A stretch of DNA of 64,000 bases, from the NCBI RefSeq assembly GCF_006538325.1, contig NZ_BJKK01000002.1, positions 186,001 through 250,000 of the forward strand, read 5' to 3'. The DNA is from Alteromonas sp. KUL42. Lineage in GTDB: Bacteria; Pseudomonadota; Gammaproteobacteria; Enterobacterales; Alteromonadaceae. The stretch's first letter is position 1; each line of letters starts with the position of its first letter. Under the pieces are notes generated by a model that was given only the letters and a program-made list of their open reading frames with translations, was not told the origin of the DNA and did no database searches. Both the position numbers and the translations under genes were made by a program. Below are positions 1-8,204 of this stretch, piece by piece.

Positions 1-122
1 TGTTTTTCAGCGAGTGCTTTTTCGGGATCGTGCAGCAGTGCTTTATCGCCGGATGTCATTGGTTTTACATCCTTCATTTCGGAAAAAAACGTATCGAGAT
101 CGTCGCTGTTTAATTGGCTCAT
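1..122 (-). CDS. Smr-domain protein, N-terminal part only (cut by window edge)
   Basis: The reverse strand opens an ATG frame at 122 that runs off the left edge, giving about 40 residues beginning MSQLNSDDLDTFFSEM and continuing with DVKPM. An N-terminal D-x-F-x-x-x-M-x-D-V-x-P pattern is what I know from small Smr/MutS2-type proteins (SmrA/YdaL), which carry a C-terminal Smr nuclease domain. That domain lies outside the window, so the identification rests on this short stretch alone. Upstream of the ATG the sequence gagaaaataac offers a weak GAGA ribosome-binding site. Confidence 0.5.
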   Translation of the reverse strand, partial: MSQLNSDDLDTFFSEMKDVKPMTSGDKALLHDPEKALAEK

Positions 123-410
123 GTTATTTTCTCTTATCGGTAAACTGCGTCGAGGCATGAAACTGTGGGAAAGCGTTAAGCATACCTTTTTATACCCTGA
201 ATAGAGATGTGGGGATTAATTTAGAAAAATCACCACATATCTAAAATGGATCTTTGCATTGTTAATCTCCTTCTTGGGCAGTTGTTCGTTTGCACTCTCA
301 CTTACAACATCTATGTTTGGGTGAAAGCTATGAACAAAGGTTTGATTTTTTATGGGCAGTTCGCAGGCTATTCGACAAGAAAAAGCCGAAGCCAAATTGA
401 CCAGAGAAGA

Positions 411-546
411 GTGAATAAATCTAAGGTTATTGTGGTTGAAGACAGTCAAATAGACTTTCAAATTATTAATAAAATTCTTTCTCCCACCTGTAATGTCGTG
501 GGGGTTTAGTGACGCAGAAGGGGCATCAAAAGAAGAGATGGAGTAA
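411..546 (+). pseudogene. Decayed response-regulator receiver fragment
   Basis: A GTG at 411 opens a frame reading MNKSKVIVVEDSQIDFQIIN, which looks like the first beta strand and acidic pocket of a CheY-like receiver domain (hydrophobic strand followed by E-D-S). The frame stops at 509. Removing one G from the G5 run at 500-504 continues it as VVGFSDAEGASKEEME to a stop at 544-546, matching the expected next strand and helix of a receiver. Even when repaired it lacks the phosphoacceptor Asp and the rest of the domain, so it is probably a gene remnant. Alternatively it is a chance resemblance over 45 residues. Confidence 0.35.
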
Positions 547-570
547 ATGTCGTAACTAATTTGAAAATGG

Positions 571-643
571 CGTCCCCACCGCGACTCGAACGCAGATCTA
601 AAGCTTAGGAGGCTCTTGTTTTATCCGGTTAAACTATGGGGAC
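571..643 (-). tRNA. tRNA-Arg (anticodon CCU)
   Basis: On the reverse strand a full cloverleaf can be drawn. The acceptor stem GTCCCCA pairs with TGGGGAC. The D arm contains AGTTTAACCGGAT. The anticodon loop is CTCCTAA with anticodon CCT. The T arm is CTGCG-TTCGAGT-CGCGG and the discriminator base is G. Anticodon CCU reads the Arg codon AGG. No CCA is encoded at the 3' end. It lies between the receiver fragment and flgT. Confidence 0.93.
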
Positions 644-734
644 AGAAGTCGTAATTATACGTAAATTATTAGTTCTGTTAACCCCAAGTTTTATAAAGTA
701 ATTCTGTACTGTTAGCCGTAGACTTTTTCTATTG

Positions 735-1913
735 CTATTTTTTCACGACAAAATCATTTTCTTGGACGTTCGCCACCACTCCCGCTTGCTTACTCACTAA
801 GGTTGAAGAGTTCCCGTAGGCACTACTCACGACAAAGGTACCGGGGTAAATCGAATACTGCAGGTATTTACGCCCGCGATTATCAATGACTTCTTTCGCT
901 TGGTACAGAAACAATTCATCGTTATCTTCTATTCCATTGTCCCTACCTAATGAGACCGATATATTGTTCCCCGCCACATGAATAACACGACCCGTAATAG
1001 GCTGACACGCTGTTGCCTCTTTTATATCTTGCACCGCTTCTTCAATAGATGCCTGTAAAGCATTGCCGTAGCGTGAACGCCAAAATTGGCTTGAAAATTC
1101 ATCGACAGATTCGAACCGATCAAATGTCCAATCAGCCGCAGTGTTGTATGTTTTTGTGAACAGTAAACCACCGTTGATACCGTCGTATACGCGAACTGTC
1201 ATACTAAAAGCGCGGCGTCTAGAATCACTTCGCCAAGGGGTAAAAAGTGAGGCCTTTTCTGTTTCAATACTCAAATCGTCAATAGCCCCTATGATAACAA
1301 ACTGCGTGTTACTCTGAGCCGAAAGACTACGCACATTTTCTTCGGTAAATTGACTTGGGAATCTGGCTGTATGGGGAACAACATGTGTAATACGTAAGTT
1401 TTCAGTGGTGTTTTGCATTGTGTGAGCAAGTCGCTGAGTAAAGGCTTCGTCAAAATCTGATATATTGCCTTCTCTAAGCTGCTGGCGGTTGCGCACTAAG
1501 AAGTGTGTCGTTGAGAAATGCTTTTCGTCGTCTTGCGCTTTGCACACTTTCGCTTTTGGAAAGATATCAGCTCGTACGCTCACAGTAACAATATTACCAC
1601 TGTAAATTTCATCTATGAGTTCAAGACTTTCCACTTCTCCCGTAGAACGGATGGTCATTTCTTCATTTTCTAACAAGCCGTTAGTAAGACGATGCACGCT
1701 GTGTACAGATGCGCCAGCAAATAACATTGCTTGTTTTAGCGCTTCCTGTGTTGCAGCACGCTTTGCTGTTTCTTTGTCGCCATCAACAATAACTGCCTGT
1801 CCCTTGGCTTCGTACCAAGCAGCATCGGCTTGCCTTGGGACCAAACTAGTCAATAAAACAACGATTGTAGTAAGCAAGAGTGTTATTAATATAGTTTGAC
1901 TTACATATCTCAC
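735..1913 (-). CDS. flgT: Flagellar assembly protein T (H-ring component)
   Basis: FlgT builds the periplasmic H ring around the LP ring of sodium-driven polar flagella, as known in Vibrio. The protein starts with a hydrophobic signal segment (ILITLLLTTIVVLLTSLV) ending near QADA. The mature N terminus AWYEAKGQAVIVDGDKETAK is the typical FlgT N-terminal domain, with middle and C-terminal domains after it, about 392 residues in all. I chose the GTG at 1913 because GAGG lies six bases upstream and the signal peptide then has normal length. An ATG at 1955 in the same frame would add 14 residues. It is divergent from flgP. The usual partner flgO is not seen in the window. Confidence 0.88.
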   Translation of the reverse strand: MRYVSQTILITLLLTTIVVLLTSLVPRQADAAWYEAKGQAVIVDGDKETAKRAATQEALKQAMLFAGASVHSVHRLTNGLLENEEMTIRSTGEVESLELIDEIYSGNIVTVSVRADIFPKAKVCKAQDDEKHFSTTHFLVRNRQQLREGNISDFDEAFTQRLAHTMQNTTENLRITHVVPHTARFPSQFTEENVRSLSAQSNTQFVIIGAIDDLSIETEKASLFTPWRSDSRRRAFSMTVRVYDGINGGLLFTKTYNTAADWTFDRFESVDEFSSQFWRSRYGNALQASIEEAVQDIKEATACQPITGRVIHVAGNNISVSLGRDNGIEDNDELFLYQAKEVIDNRGRKYLQYSIYPGTFVVSSAYGNSSTLVSKQAGVVANVQENDFVVKK

Positions 1914-2276
1914 AGTACACCTCAAAACTCGAAAAATAGAGGCAAAAATCCTCAAGCGTCAAAAAAACGTAACTACATTAATCTTCAACATAGCTTATGT
2001 AACGCTTTGAAATTATTGGTCGCGCTTTCAAAATTTACGCTATGCGATAAGCGTTTGTTGATAGTGCTACGACTACTGCATGAGAGTATGCGAGAAAGAT
2101 GCCAATAATAAATGATGGCCTTTTGTGCAGCGTTTGCAATGAAGCTTGGCGAATGGGCCTATATCTTGCTAACTCAGTTTATAAAATACATTGTCACTAA
2201 CAGAGTGACAGTTTTACGACGTATGTGTGTATCGACTGTATATGCGTAAGTACGGTGAACAATGGGAAATTAGCTC
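1914..2276. other. Divergent intergenic region flgT/flgP
   Basis: This 363-base gap separates the starts of flgT (leftward) and flgP (rightward) and should hold both promoters. I found neither a TGGCAC-N5-TTGC sigma-54 site nor a GCCGATAA-type FliA box in it. No coding potential is convincing; a 70-codon forward frame across the flgT start resembles nothing. Confidence 0.5.
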
Positions 2277-2762
2277 ATGTTATTTACTGCGAACAATAAA
2301 TGCATCGTGGCCGTTAAAGCTGCATTTTTAGGGGTTGTCTTTGCCATAGGAGGCTGCGGTGTAATCGACAAACATGTTGAGTGGGAAACTATCGAACCGC
2401 AGAGTTACCCTGTTTTGACGGCTGTTGGCTATGCGCCTATTGCATCTCAGCGCGGTGATAGTGAAAGTGTAAAGTTGATCATGGCAATGAAAGCGTCCAA
2501 GCTAGATGCGTATCGCGAACTGGCTGAACAGGTTTATGGTCAAAAACTAGAAGGCAATCAGTCGTTGTCGAGTTTAGTCGTAGAGAGTGAAACATTGCAC
2601 GCTTCAGTTGAAGGTATTATTCGTGGCGCTGAAGTGGTTAAAGCTTATCCCGTTGGAGATGATACCTATGTAACTGAGTTATCTCTTGATATGCAGCAAG
2701 TCTACAACCTTTATTTAACCACTGCGAAACCACGCAGGGTAAAAGATGTGAAATATTACTAA
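2277..2762 (+). CDS. flgP: FlgP-like outer-membrane lipoprotein (LPP20 family)
   Basis: FlgP is an outer-membrane lipoprotein of the flagellar base in Vibrio and Campylobacter, acting with FlgT. This 161-residue protein has a hydrophobic N-terminal stretch (AAFLGVVFAIGGCG) with a plausible lipobox ending at Cys. An LPP20-type domain follows, with the pattern ASKLDAYRELAEQVYGQKL and a later SVEGIIRGAEVVKAYPVGDD. The length fits the family. It stands alone on the forward strand, divergent from flgT and convergent with flgN. Identity is supported by both sequence and neighbourhood. Confidence 0.87.
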   Translation: MLFTANNKCIVAVKAAFLGVVFAIGGCGVIDKHVEWETIEPQSYPVLTAVGYAPIASQRGDSESVKLIMAMKASKLDAYRELAEQVYGQKLEGNQSLSSLVVESETLHASVEGIIRGAEVVKAYPVGDDTYVTELSLDMQQVYNLYLTTAKPRRVKDVKYY

Positions 2763-2829
2763 GTGATAAATAGGCACGGGGTAGATTGACTCGGTGCTCA
2801 CTCAGTGGAATGCAGACTAAACTAAAACG

Positions 2830-3261
2830 TTAGGCGCTTATGCCAGACCCTAGCGTGCCACCTTTGGGTTTTCCCTTCTTGTCGTAAGTGAGCGATTCTT
2901 TCGCGCGTACTTCCATCATCAAATTCCGCAAATGTGTGAGGCGTAGCTGTCCTTGCTCTACGGCTTTTTGATTTATTTGAGTACGGTATTTACAGTCTTC
3001 TAATAGCGATTTTGCTTTTTCTACAAGCGCTTCATCTTCGACGCTTAACGCATCTGATGCATTGATCATGCGCTCGGTTTCACTATCGAGTTGTTGAATA
3101 GACTCGAGTAATGACGCTTTTTCGTCTAGTAGGTTCATTAACGTTTCAGGTTCACGAGAACTAATAAGCTGTAATTCTTTCTCTAGCAACACCACCAAGG
3201 TAGAAAGCTGTTCTACTTGAGTGGTTAGTGCTTGTGTCAAATTACTCTCTTGTTCAGTCAC
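2830..3261 (-). CDS. flgN: FlgN-type export chaperone for hook-filament junction proteins
   Basis: FlgN is a cytosolic chaperone for FlgK and FlgL. The product is about 143 residues of mostly helical sequence (TQALTTQVEQLSTLVVLLEK, then MNLLDEKASLLESIQQLDSE), typical of the FlgN coiled coil. I start it at the GTG at 3261 (VTEQESNLTQ), which has AGGAG 11 bases upstream. An upstream in-frame ATG at 3330 would overlap the end of flgM. It directly follows flgM, as in many flagellar loci, and is probably cotranscribed from the FliA-type promoter ahead of flgM. Confidence 0.85.
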   Translation of the reverse strand: MTEQESNLTQALTTQVEQLSTLVVLLEKELQLISSREPETLMNLLDEKASLLESIQQLDSETERMINASDALSVEDEALVEKAKSLLEDCKYRTQINQKAVEQGQLRLTHLRNLMMEVRAKESLTYDKKGKPKGGTLGSGISA

Positions 3262-3292
3262 GCGGTTATTTTCTCCTGTTGCTAATTCGCGA

Positions 3293-3622
3293 TTATTTGC
3301 TACTGAAGATTTCAGACTCAAGTTTCGCAATCTTGTTGGCGAGAACTTCGGGGTTTACACGATATTCACCACTTTGAATTGCTTTTTTCAATCGGTCAAC
3401 TTTTTCCTGATTAACAGGCGCTTCAGATCCTTTTTTCTGCACTTGATTCAATTGTTGCGCAGATTGCGTTAAAGACACTGAGTCTTGACGCGGTGCAGGT
3501 GCAGTTGACGCAGCTTGCGCAGACGCTTGTTGTGGAGATTGTTGCGTCTGATTTTGCTGAGCAACTTTTCCATTATCAACGGGAGTTTTTGGTAACCCGT
3601 TGTTTATATTGTTAATTGCCAT
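3293..3622 (-). CDS. flgM: Anti-sigma-28 factor FlgM
   Basis: FlgM holds FliA (sigma-28) inactive until the hook is complete, then is secreted. The protein is 109 residues. The N-terminal half is rich in Gln, Ala and Pro (disordered), followed by RQDSVSLTQSAQQLNQVQ and the helical FliA-binding part VDRLKKAIQSGEYRVNPEVL ending in ESEIFSSK. This is the standard FlgM layout at normal length. It sits between flgA and flgN and is preceded by a near-perfect FliA promoter, giving the usual autoregulatory loop. Confidence 0.93.
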   Translation of the reverse strand: MAINNINNGLPKTPVDNGKVAQQNQTQQSPQQASAQAASTAPAPRQDSVSLTQSAQQLNQVQKKGSEAPVNQEKVDRLKKAIQSGEYRVNPEVLANKIAKLESEIFSSK

Positions 3623-3657
3623 AATAGTTCCTCACTACCTCTTTGCCTCTGTACAAT

Positions 3658-3684
3658 ATATCGGCCTGTAGCCATTTTTCTTTA
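3658..3684 (-). promoter_or_regulatory. FliA (sigma-28) promoter of flgM-flgN
   Basis: Read on the reverse strand this is TAAA, 15 bases, GCCGATAT. It matches the FliA consensus TAAA-N15-GCCGATAA at all but the last position and lies about 35 bases upstream of the flgM ATG. Confidence 0.8.
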
Positions 3685-3725
3685 GACTTTTTATGTACAA
3701 AAGCGGTAGATTTTCACTGCCTCGG

Positions 3726-4445
3726 TTACAAGTGTATCACGACTTCCTCAGGACTGGCGACTCTTGCTATCACAGCCTTTTGGCTGCTGGCATTTATAAC
3801 CTTTATATTGTCTCCAACAACGCCGTCTTGCTGTGCAATTCCAGCGGTTTTGACTTCCATTCCAGAAATCTCTGCAGTGATCGTTATTCTATCTCCTTTA
3901 CACACAAAGCATAGCATATTTGCCTGAATTGCTTGCCCATCAGTAATTCTGCGTTTCATACGAGCACCAACTAAATCGCTAATATCTGTAAATGCCGTAT
4001 AGCGCAGTCTGCGAACATCGACTTTTGCCAAAGTTAAATTGGTTGATGTTAATACAGTACCAGGGCTTATAGCGCCTTGCGTAACAACAATTTCCTTAGT
4101 GCGGGTAACTTGACCACTGGTGAATAAATACCAATCATTGTCGCCACAGCTCACGCGAACTGAAATATATGACTGGCTTAGTGCCTCATCAGACACATTG
4201 TATTGAAAACCCGTTGGACACTCTGGAATGTTGATGCGCTCATCTATTGCGACGACTTCAACATCAATGTCTGTGTTGTCATTGGCAACAGCAAGCTGAG
4301 AAAGTAGAAATTGTTTTGCACCTTGTTCAACCTTCTCATGTACACTTTGTGCTGCAAGGCTGGCAAATGCTGCTGAACTGAGTGCCATATAGGCAATGCA
4401 CTTGGCCAAAGCTTTGCGAATTGTAAAATTTCTCTTTTTCATCAT
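3726..4445 (-). CDS. flgA: Flagellar P-ring assembly chaperone FlgA
   Basis: FlgA is a periplasmic chaperone that helps FlgI form the P ring. The 239-residue protein starts with a basic stretch and a hydrophobic signal peptide (CIAYMALSSAAFASLAAQS). Its C-terminal half is a SAF-type domain: GAISPGTVLTSTNLTLAKVD, GARMKRRITDGQAIQANMLC, and the terminal GDNIKVINASSQKAVIARV. It lies just upstream of flgM on the reverse strand, the conserved flgA-flgM-flgN order, and is divergent from cheV. Translation starts at the double ATG; the second may be used. Confidence 0.92.
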   Translation of the reverse strand: MMKKRNFTIRKALAKCIAYMALSSAAFASLAAQSVHEKVEQGAKQFLLSQLAVANDNTDIDVEVVAIDERINIPECPTGFQYNVSDEALSQSYISVRVSCGDNDWYLFTSGQVTRTKEIVVTQGAISPGTVLTSTNLTLAKVDVRRLRYTAFTDISDLVGARMKRRITDGQAIQANMLCFVCKGDRITITAEISGMEVKTAGIAQQDGVVGDNIKVINASSQKAVIARVASPEEVVIHL

Positions 4446-4509
4446 GACTTTTCGTGTTCAGTTTGTGAGTTATTGTCTATGCTTAACAATCTAAAAGCAG
4501 GAAAGGTGT

Positions 4510-4536
4510 TGAAAATTACCTTCGTTTGACCGATAA
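4510..4536 (+). promoter_or_regulatory. Candidate FliA promoter of cheV
   Basis: The sequence reads TGAA, 15 bases, ACCGATAA, about 110 bases upstream of cheV. The -10 box differs from GCCGATAA at one base, the -35 is imperfect and the spacing is exact. Confidence 0.45.
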
Positions 4537-4647
4537 GTGATAGTAAGCGTCATTTTTCTGTCGTTTGACCTGCAAAAATTTAGTGATATTGTCTATCTTA
4601 ACTATATAGAGGCAATGATCATGCCCAGTATTACTTAGAGGTGAACT

Positions 4648-5577
4648 ATGTCGGGGATTTTGGATTCGGTTAACCAGCGCACACAGCTTGTTGGACAGAA
4701 TCGTTTAGAGTTGTTGCTATTTAGACTGAACGGCCGTCAGCGTTTTGGAATAAACGTGTTTAAGGTGCGCGAAGTACTTCAGTGCCCACCTCTAACGGCG
4801 ATGCCAAAACTCAACCCATTGGTACGCGGAGTGGCACATATTCGCGGCCAAACCATTTCGGTTATCGACTTGAGCATGGCGACTGGTGGAAGACGAATTG
4901 AAGACCTTTCTACTGCTTTTATTGTCATTGCTGAGTACAACCGTTCAGTTCAGGGTTTTTTAGTCGGTGCAGTTGAGCGAATTATCAATACTAACTGGGA
5001 TGCTATCATGCCTCCGCCAGAGGGGACCGGTCGAGCGAGTTATCTCACGGCTGTAACTGAAGTTGAAAATGAGCTTATTGAAATACTGGACGTTGAGAAG
5101 ATTCTAAATGAGATCTCTCCACTTAATGCGGAAGTAAGTTCTGATGTGGCAGAGAATCTAACTACAGAAGGTCAGGAAAACAAGATCATATTTATTGCGG
5201 ACGATTCTGCTGTTGCTCGCAACCAAGTAAAGAAAGCATTAACCTCTCTTGGATTGGAAATAGAGCTAGCCAAAAACGGTTTGGAAGCATTGAATCGTCT
5301 CAAAGCCATTGCTGAAGAATACGGTGATGTTACCAACCGTGTTGGTGTTTTAGTTTCGGACATCGAAATGCCTGAAATGGATGGTTACACGTTGACCGCA
5401 GAGATAAAAAACACGCCTGAATTGCAAAAGCTGCATGTCGTTTTACATACGTCTTTAAGTGGTGTATTCAACCAAGCAATGGTGCAAAAAGTGGGAGCTG
5501 ACGATTTTATTGCTAAATTCCATCCCGATGAGCTTGCCACAGCTGTACAAAAATGGCTAATGACAGAGTGCGAATAA
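4648..5577 (+). CDS. cheV: Chemotaxis coupling protein CheV (CheW domain plus receiver)
   Basis: CheV couples chemoreceptors to CheA and carries its own phosphorylatable receiver for adaptation. Residues of roughly 15-155 form a CheW-like domain (FRLNGRQRFGINVFKVREVL, then VRGVAHIRGQTISVIDL). Residues of about 178-300 form a receiver with the acidic pair in IADDSAVARNQ, the phosphoacceptor in SDIEMPEMDGY, a switch Thr/Ser in LHTSLSG and the conserved Lys in FIAKFHP. The 309-residue length is normal for CheV. GAGGTG precedes the ATG. It is followed 15 bases later by cheR, an arrangement common in gammaproteobacterial polar-flagellum loci. Confidence 0.94.
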   Translation: MSGILDSVNQRTQLVGQNRLELLLFRLNGRQRFGINVFKVREVLQCPPLTAMPKLNPLVRGVAHIRGQTISVIDLSMATGGRRIEDLSTAFIVIAEYNRSVQGFLVGAVERIINTNWDAIMPPPEGTGRASYLTAVTEVENELIEILDVEKILNEISPLNAEVSSDVAENLTTEGQENKIIFIADDSAVARNQVKKALTSLGLEIELAKNGLEALNRLKAIAEEYGDVTNRVGVLVSDIEMPEMDGYTLTAEIKNTPELQKLHVVLHTSLSGVFNQAMVQKVGADDFIAKFHPDELATAVQKWLMTECE

Positions 5578-5592
5578 CGGAGCAATACAGGA

Positions 5593-6444
5593 TTGGCTAA
5601 TAAAGATGTTTCGCCCGAGAGTTACCTGAAATTTAGAGAGTTTCTCGAAAAACAGTGCGGGATAGTGCTTGGTGACAATAAACAGTATTTGGTGCGTAGT
5701 CGTCTTGCATCTCTATTGTACAAACATAAATACGATTCTGCCGATGAACTAATAGATGTTGTTGTCCGTGGCTTTGATAGAAATTTATTGCAGGGGGTCA
5801 TTGATGCAATGACCACCAACGAAACGCTATGGTTTCGCGATAATTATCCGTTCGATTTATTGGTTAAGGATTTACTACCAAAATTTGCTGCTAAGAATCA
5901 ACGGATACGCATCTGGAGTGCGGCGTGTTCTTCTGGACAAGAGCCGTATTCAATTGCAATGTCAGTTCTTGAGTTCCAACGACAACGACCCGGTGCTCTA
6001 AGAGCAGGAGTAGAAATAGTCGCTACTGATCTATCGTCTGAAATGTTGAATCGTTGTGAGCAAGGGGTTTACGATGAGCTCTCTCTTGCAAGGGGGTTAT
6101 CTCCACAGCGCAGGGAAATGTTTTTTCAAGCTCATGAGACTGGTCTGTTACAGGTTAAGCCTGAAGTTCGGCGTATGGTGACGTTTAGAAGTTTGAATTT
6201 GTTATCAAGTTATGCCGCTTTAGGTCGCTTTGACATTGTATTTTGCCGCAATGTTCTTATTTATTTTTCAGCCCAGGTCAAGCAGCGCATACTGCAACAA
6301 ATTGCCGGACAGCTGCAAGCAGATGGTGTACTGTTTCTTGGCGCATCAGAGTCAATTAGTGCTGCTGGGGATATCTATAGCATGGTCAAGTGTCACCCTG
6401 GCCTTTATTACCAAAAAAATAACTGCATTTACGGGTTTGATTAA
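5593..6444 (+). CDS. cheR: Chemotaxis protein methyltransferase CheR
   Basis: CheR methylates glutamates on chemoreceptors using SAM. The 283-residue protein has an N-terminal all-helical domain (SYLKFREFLEKQCGIVLGD), then the SAM-binding domain with TTNETLWFRDNYPFDLL, IWSAACSSGQEPYSIAM, VATDLSSEML and the C-terminal FDIVFCRNVLIYF and FLGASESI. All are standard CheR motifs. The start is a TTG at 5593 with CGGAG upstream. No ATG fits without cutting the N-terminal domain. It is cotranscribed with cheV. Confidence 0.93.
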   Translation: MANKDVSPESYLKFREFLEKQCGIVLGDNKQYLVRSRLASLLYKHKYDSADELIDVVVRGFDRNLLQGVIDAMTTNETLWFRDNYPFDLLVKDLLPKFAAKNQRIRIWSAACSSGQEPYSIAMSVLEFQRQRPGALRAGVEIVATDLSSEMLNRCEQGVYDELSLARGLSPQRREMFFQAHETGLLQVKPEVRRMVTFRSLNLLSSYAALGRFDIVFCRNVLIYFSAQVKQRILQQIAGQLQADGVLFLGASESISAAGDIYSMVKCHPGLYYQKNNCIYGFD

Positions 6445-6507
6445 TAAAGATTTTTTGATTAATTGAGCCCGCCTCTCTTTCATAGTTCCTCCGTCAAAAA
6501 TACATTC

Positions 6508-6523
6508 TGGCACTCGCTTTGCT
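6508..6523 (+). promoter_or_regulatory. Sigma-54 promoter of flgBCDE
   Basis: TGGCAC-tcgct-TTGCT matches the RpoN consensus TGGCAC-N5-TTGCA/T, with the GG and GC dinucleotides correctly spaced. It lies about 90 bases upstream of flgB. In polar-flagellum hierarchies the rod/hook class is RpoN- and FlrC-dependent, which fits. Confidence 0.85.
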
Positions 6524-6614
6524 AAAACTCTATACAAGAACCTTTGTTTTATGGCTTCCATGAATAAAGGCGATCTCTGTAAACGAAGTTGTAGAGTTAA
6601 GCGAGGGGCTGGAA

Positions 6615-7049
6615 ATGGCAGTGAGTTTAGACAAATTGGTTGGGTTCCACGAATCTGCACTGAGTATCCGTACTGAGCGTATGGAGGTTATTTCGGGCAA
6701 CCTAGCAAATGCCAATACCCCTGGCTACAAAGCAAAAGATATTGATTTTAATAAAGCTATGCAGTCAGCACTGCGAGAATCTGCTGGTGGGGTAAGTACC
6801 CGTTCGTCAGGTGGATTAGTGAGGACAAATGATCGCCATATTAGCGGCAATTCTACGTCAGTTGCGGCAAATTTTGACATGCAATATCGAATACCTACAC
6901 AGCCTGACACCGGTGATGGTAACACAGTCGAAGTGCAGGCAGAGAGAAATCGCTTCCTTGATAACGGCCTGCGTTATCAAGCGAGCCTTGAGTTCTTAAA
7001 TGGAAAAATTAAAGGCATGAAGAAAGCACTGAGTTCAGGAGGGCAATAG
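6615..7049 (+). CDS. flgB: Flagellar proximal rod protein FlgB
   Basis: FlgB forms the innermost part of the flagellar rod in the periplasm. The 144-residue protein carries the rod/hook family N-terminal signature in SGNLANANTPGYKAKDIDF and a C-terminal helix (RYQASLEFLNGKIKGMKKAL) that forms the D0 coiled coil. There is no signal peptide, as expected for a type III secretion substrate. It is the first gene of the flgBCDE operon and is followed two bases later by flgC. Confidence 0.94.
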   Translation: MAVSLDKLVGFHESALSIRTERMEVISGNLANANTPGYKAKDIDFNKAMQSALRESAGGVSTRSSGGLVRTNDRHISGNSTSVAANFDMQYRIPTQPDTGDGNTVEVQAERNRFLDNGLRYQASLEFLNGKIKGMKKALSSGGQ

Positions 7050-7051
7050 TT

Positions 7052-7474
7052 ATGAGCTTATTTAATGTAATGTCAATTTCAAGCACGGGTATGGAAGCAG
7101 AGAATATTCGCTTAAATACCACAGCAAGTAACATTGCTAATGCTAACTCAGTAAGCAGTAGCTATGACGAGACTTACCGAGCTCGCCACCCTGTTTTCGC
7201 CACAGCTTTACAAGATGCAATGCGCGACCAGTCAAAGGGTACAGGTGTACAGGTGAAAGGTATTGTTGAAAGTGATGCGCCACTGCAAGTGGAGTACGCA
7301 CCAAACAATCCTATGGCTGACGAGAATGGTTACATCTACAAACCGAATGTGAACATTGTGGAAGAGATGGCAAACATGATGTCGGCATCTAAAGCGTATG
7401 AGACAAATGTACAAGTTGCCGATACAACGAAGAAAATTTTCAGACGTGTATTGCAGCTCGGTCAAGGGCAATAA
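7052..7474 (+). CDS. flgC: Flagellar proximal rod protein FlgC
   Basis: FlgC is a rod subunit placed between FlgB and FlgF/FlgG. The 140-residue protein starts MSLFNVMSISSTGMEAENIR with the family signature NTTASNIANANSVSS. It ends with the coiled-coil helix MANMMSASKAYETNVQVADT, both diagnostic of FlgC. Length is typical. Only two bases separate it from flgB and about 30 from flgD, indicating a single transcript. Confidence 0.94.
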   Translation: MSLFNVMSISSTGMEAENIRLNTTASNIANANSVSSSYDETYRARHPVFATALQDAMRDQSKGTGVQVKGIVESDAPLQVEYAPNNPMADENGYIYKPNVNIVEEMANMMSASKAYETNVQVADTTKKIFRRVLQLGQGQ

Positions 7475-7505
7475 TCTGCCATTTGATTAAAGTGAGGATA
7501 AACCC

Positions 7506-8192
7506 GTGAATACTGTAAATAATACTGGCTTAAATACGGATTTGTATTGGCAAGAGGAAACCGTCAAGATTGCCGATGGTACAGAGCAACAGCTATCGCA
7601 AGAAGATTTCTTTGCGATGCTGACCGAACAGCTTGCTAATCAGGACCCAACTAAGCCGGTAGACAACGATCAAATGGTTGCCCAGATGACGTCATTTACA
7701 ATGGCCGAGGGTATTTCTCAACTCAACGAGAAGTTTACTTCTTTCGCTGCATCAATGACATCTAATCAAGCACTACAAGCATCCAGTCTGATTGGGCAAG
7801 ATGTTTTGGTTCAAGGCAACGTGGCTTTCATGGCGAACGAAGCCGATGGCATTTCTGGTGTGGTTATTAATGAAGAAACTGTTCAAAACATGACTATCAC
7901 CATTCAAAACGAGTTGGGCGAAGTTGTTAAAACGATTGATGCGGGTACCCAAGCCGCCGGAAATATACAGTTCGAATGGGATGGATTGGATGAAAACGGT
8001 AACCCAGTTAAGGCAGGAAATTTCGGTATTACTGTTACTGGAGAAATAGGCGGTGAGGGCGTTCAGTTGCCTACAGCAGTGCACCGACATATAGGTAGCG
8101 TAAGTTTAGCCGGAAGCGGCCAAGGTATAATTTTAAATTTAGATGGTAATGTCAGTATTAGTCTTGATGACGTTATCCAAATAGGTAGTTAG
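7506..8192 (+). CDS. flgD: Flagellar hook-capping scaffold FlgD
   Basis: FlgD caps the growing hook and is then replaced by FlgK. The 228-residue product has the conserved N-terminal region SQEDFFAMLTEQLANQDPTK followed by MVAQMTSFTMAEGISQLN, then the Ig-like and tudor-like domains (EWDGLDENGNPVKAGNFGIT). It starts at a GTG at 7506 preceded by GAGGAT. It lies between flgC and flgE as expected. Confidence 0.93.
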   Translation: MNTVNNTGLNTDLYWQEETVKIADGTEQQLSQEDFFAMLTEQLANQDPTKPVDNDQMVAQMTSFTMAEGISQLNEKFTSFAASMTSNQALQASSLIGQDVLVQGNVAFMANEADGISGVVINEETVQNMTITIQNELGEVVKTIDAGTQAAGNIQFEWDGLDENGNPVKAGNFGITVTGEIGGEGVQLPTAVHRHIGSVSLAGSGQGIILNLDGNVSISLDDVIQIGS

Positions 8193-8204
8193 CAGGAGAA
8201 AAGC

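Noticed and set aside
6440..6466. Repeat GATTAAT near the cheR stop
   Set aside because: It is a direct rather than an inverted repeat, so it cannot form a terminator hairpin, and is too short to call.
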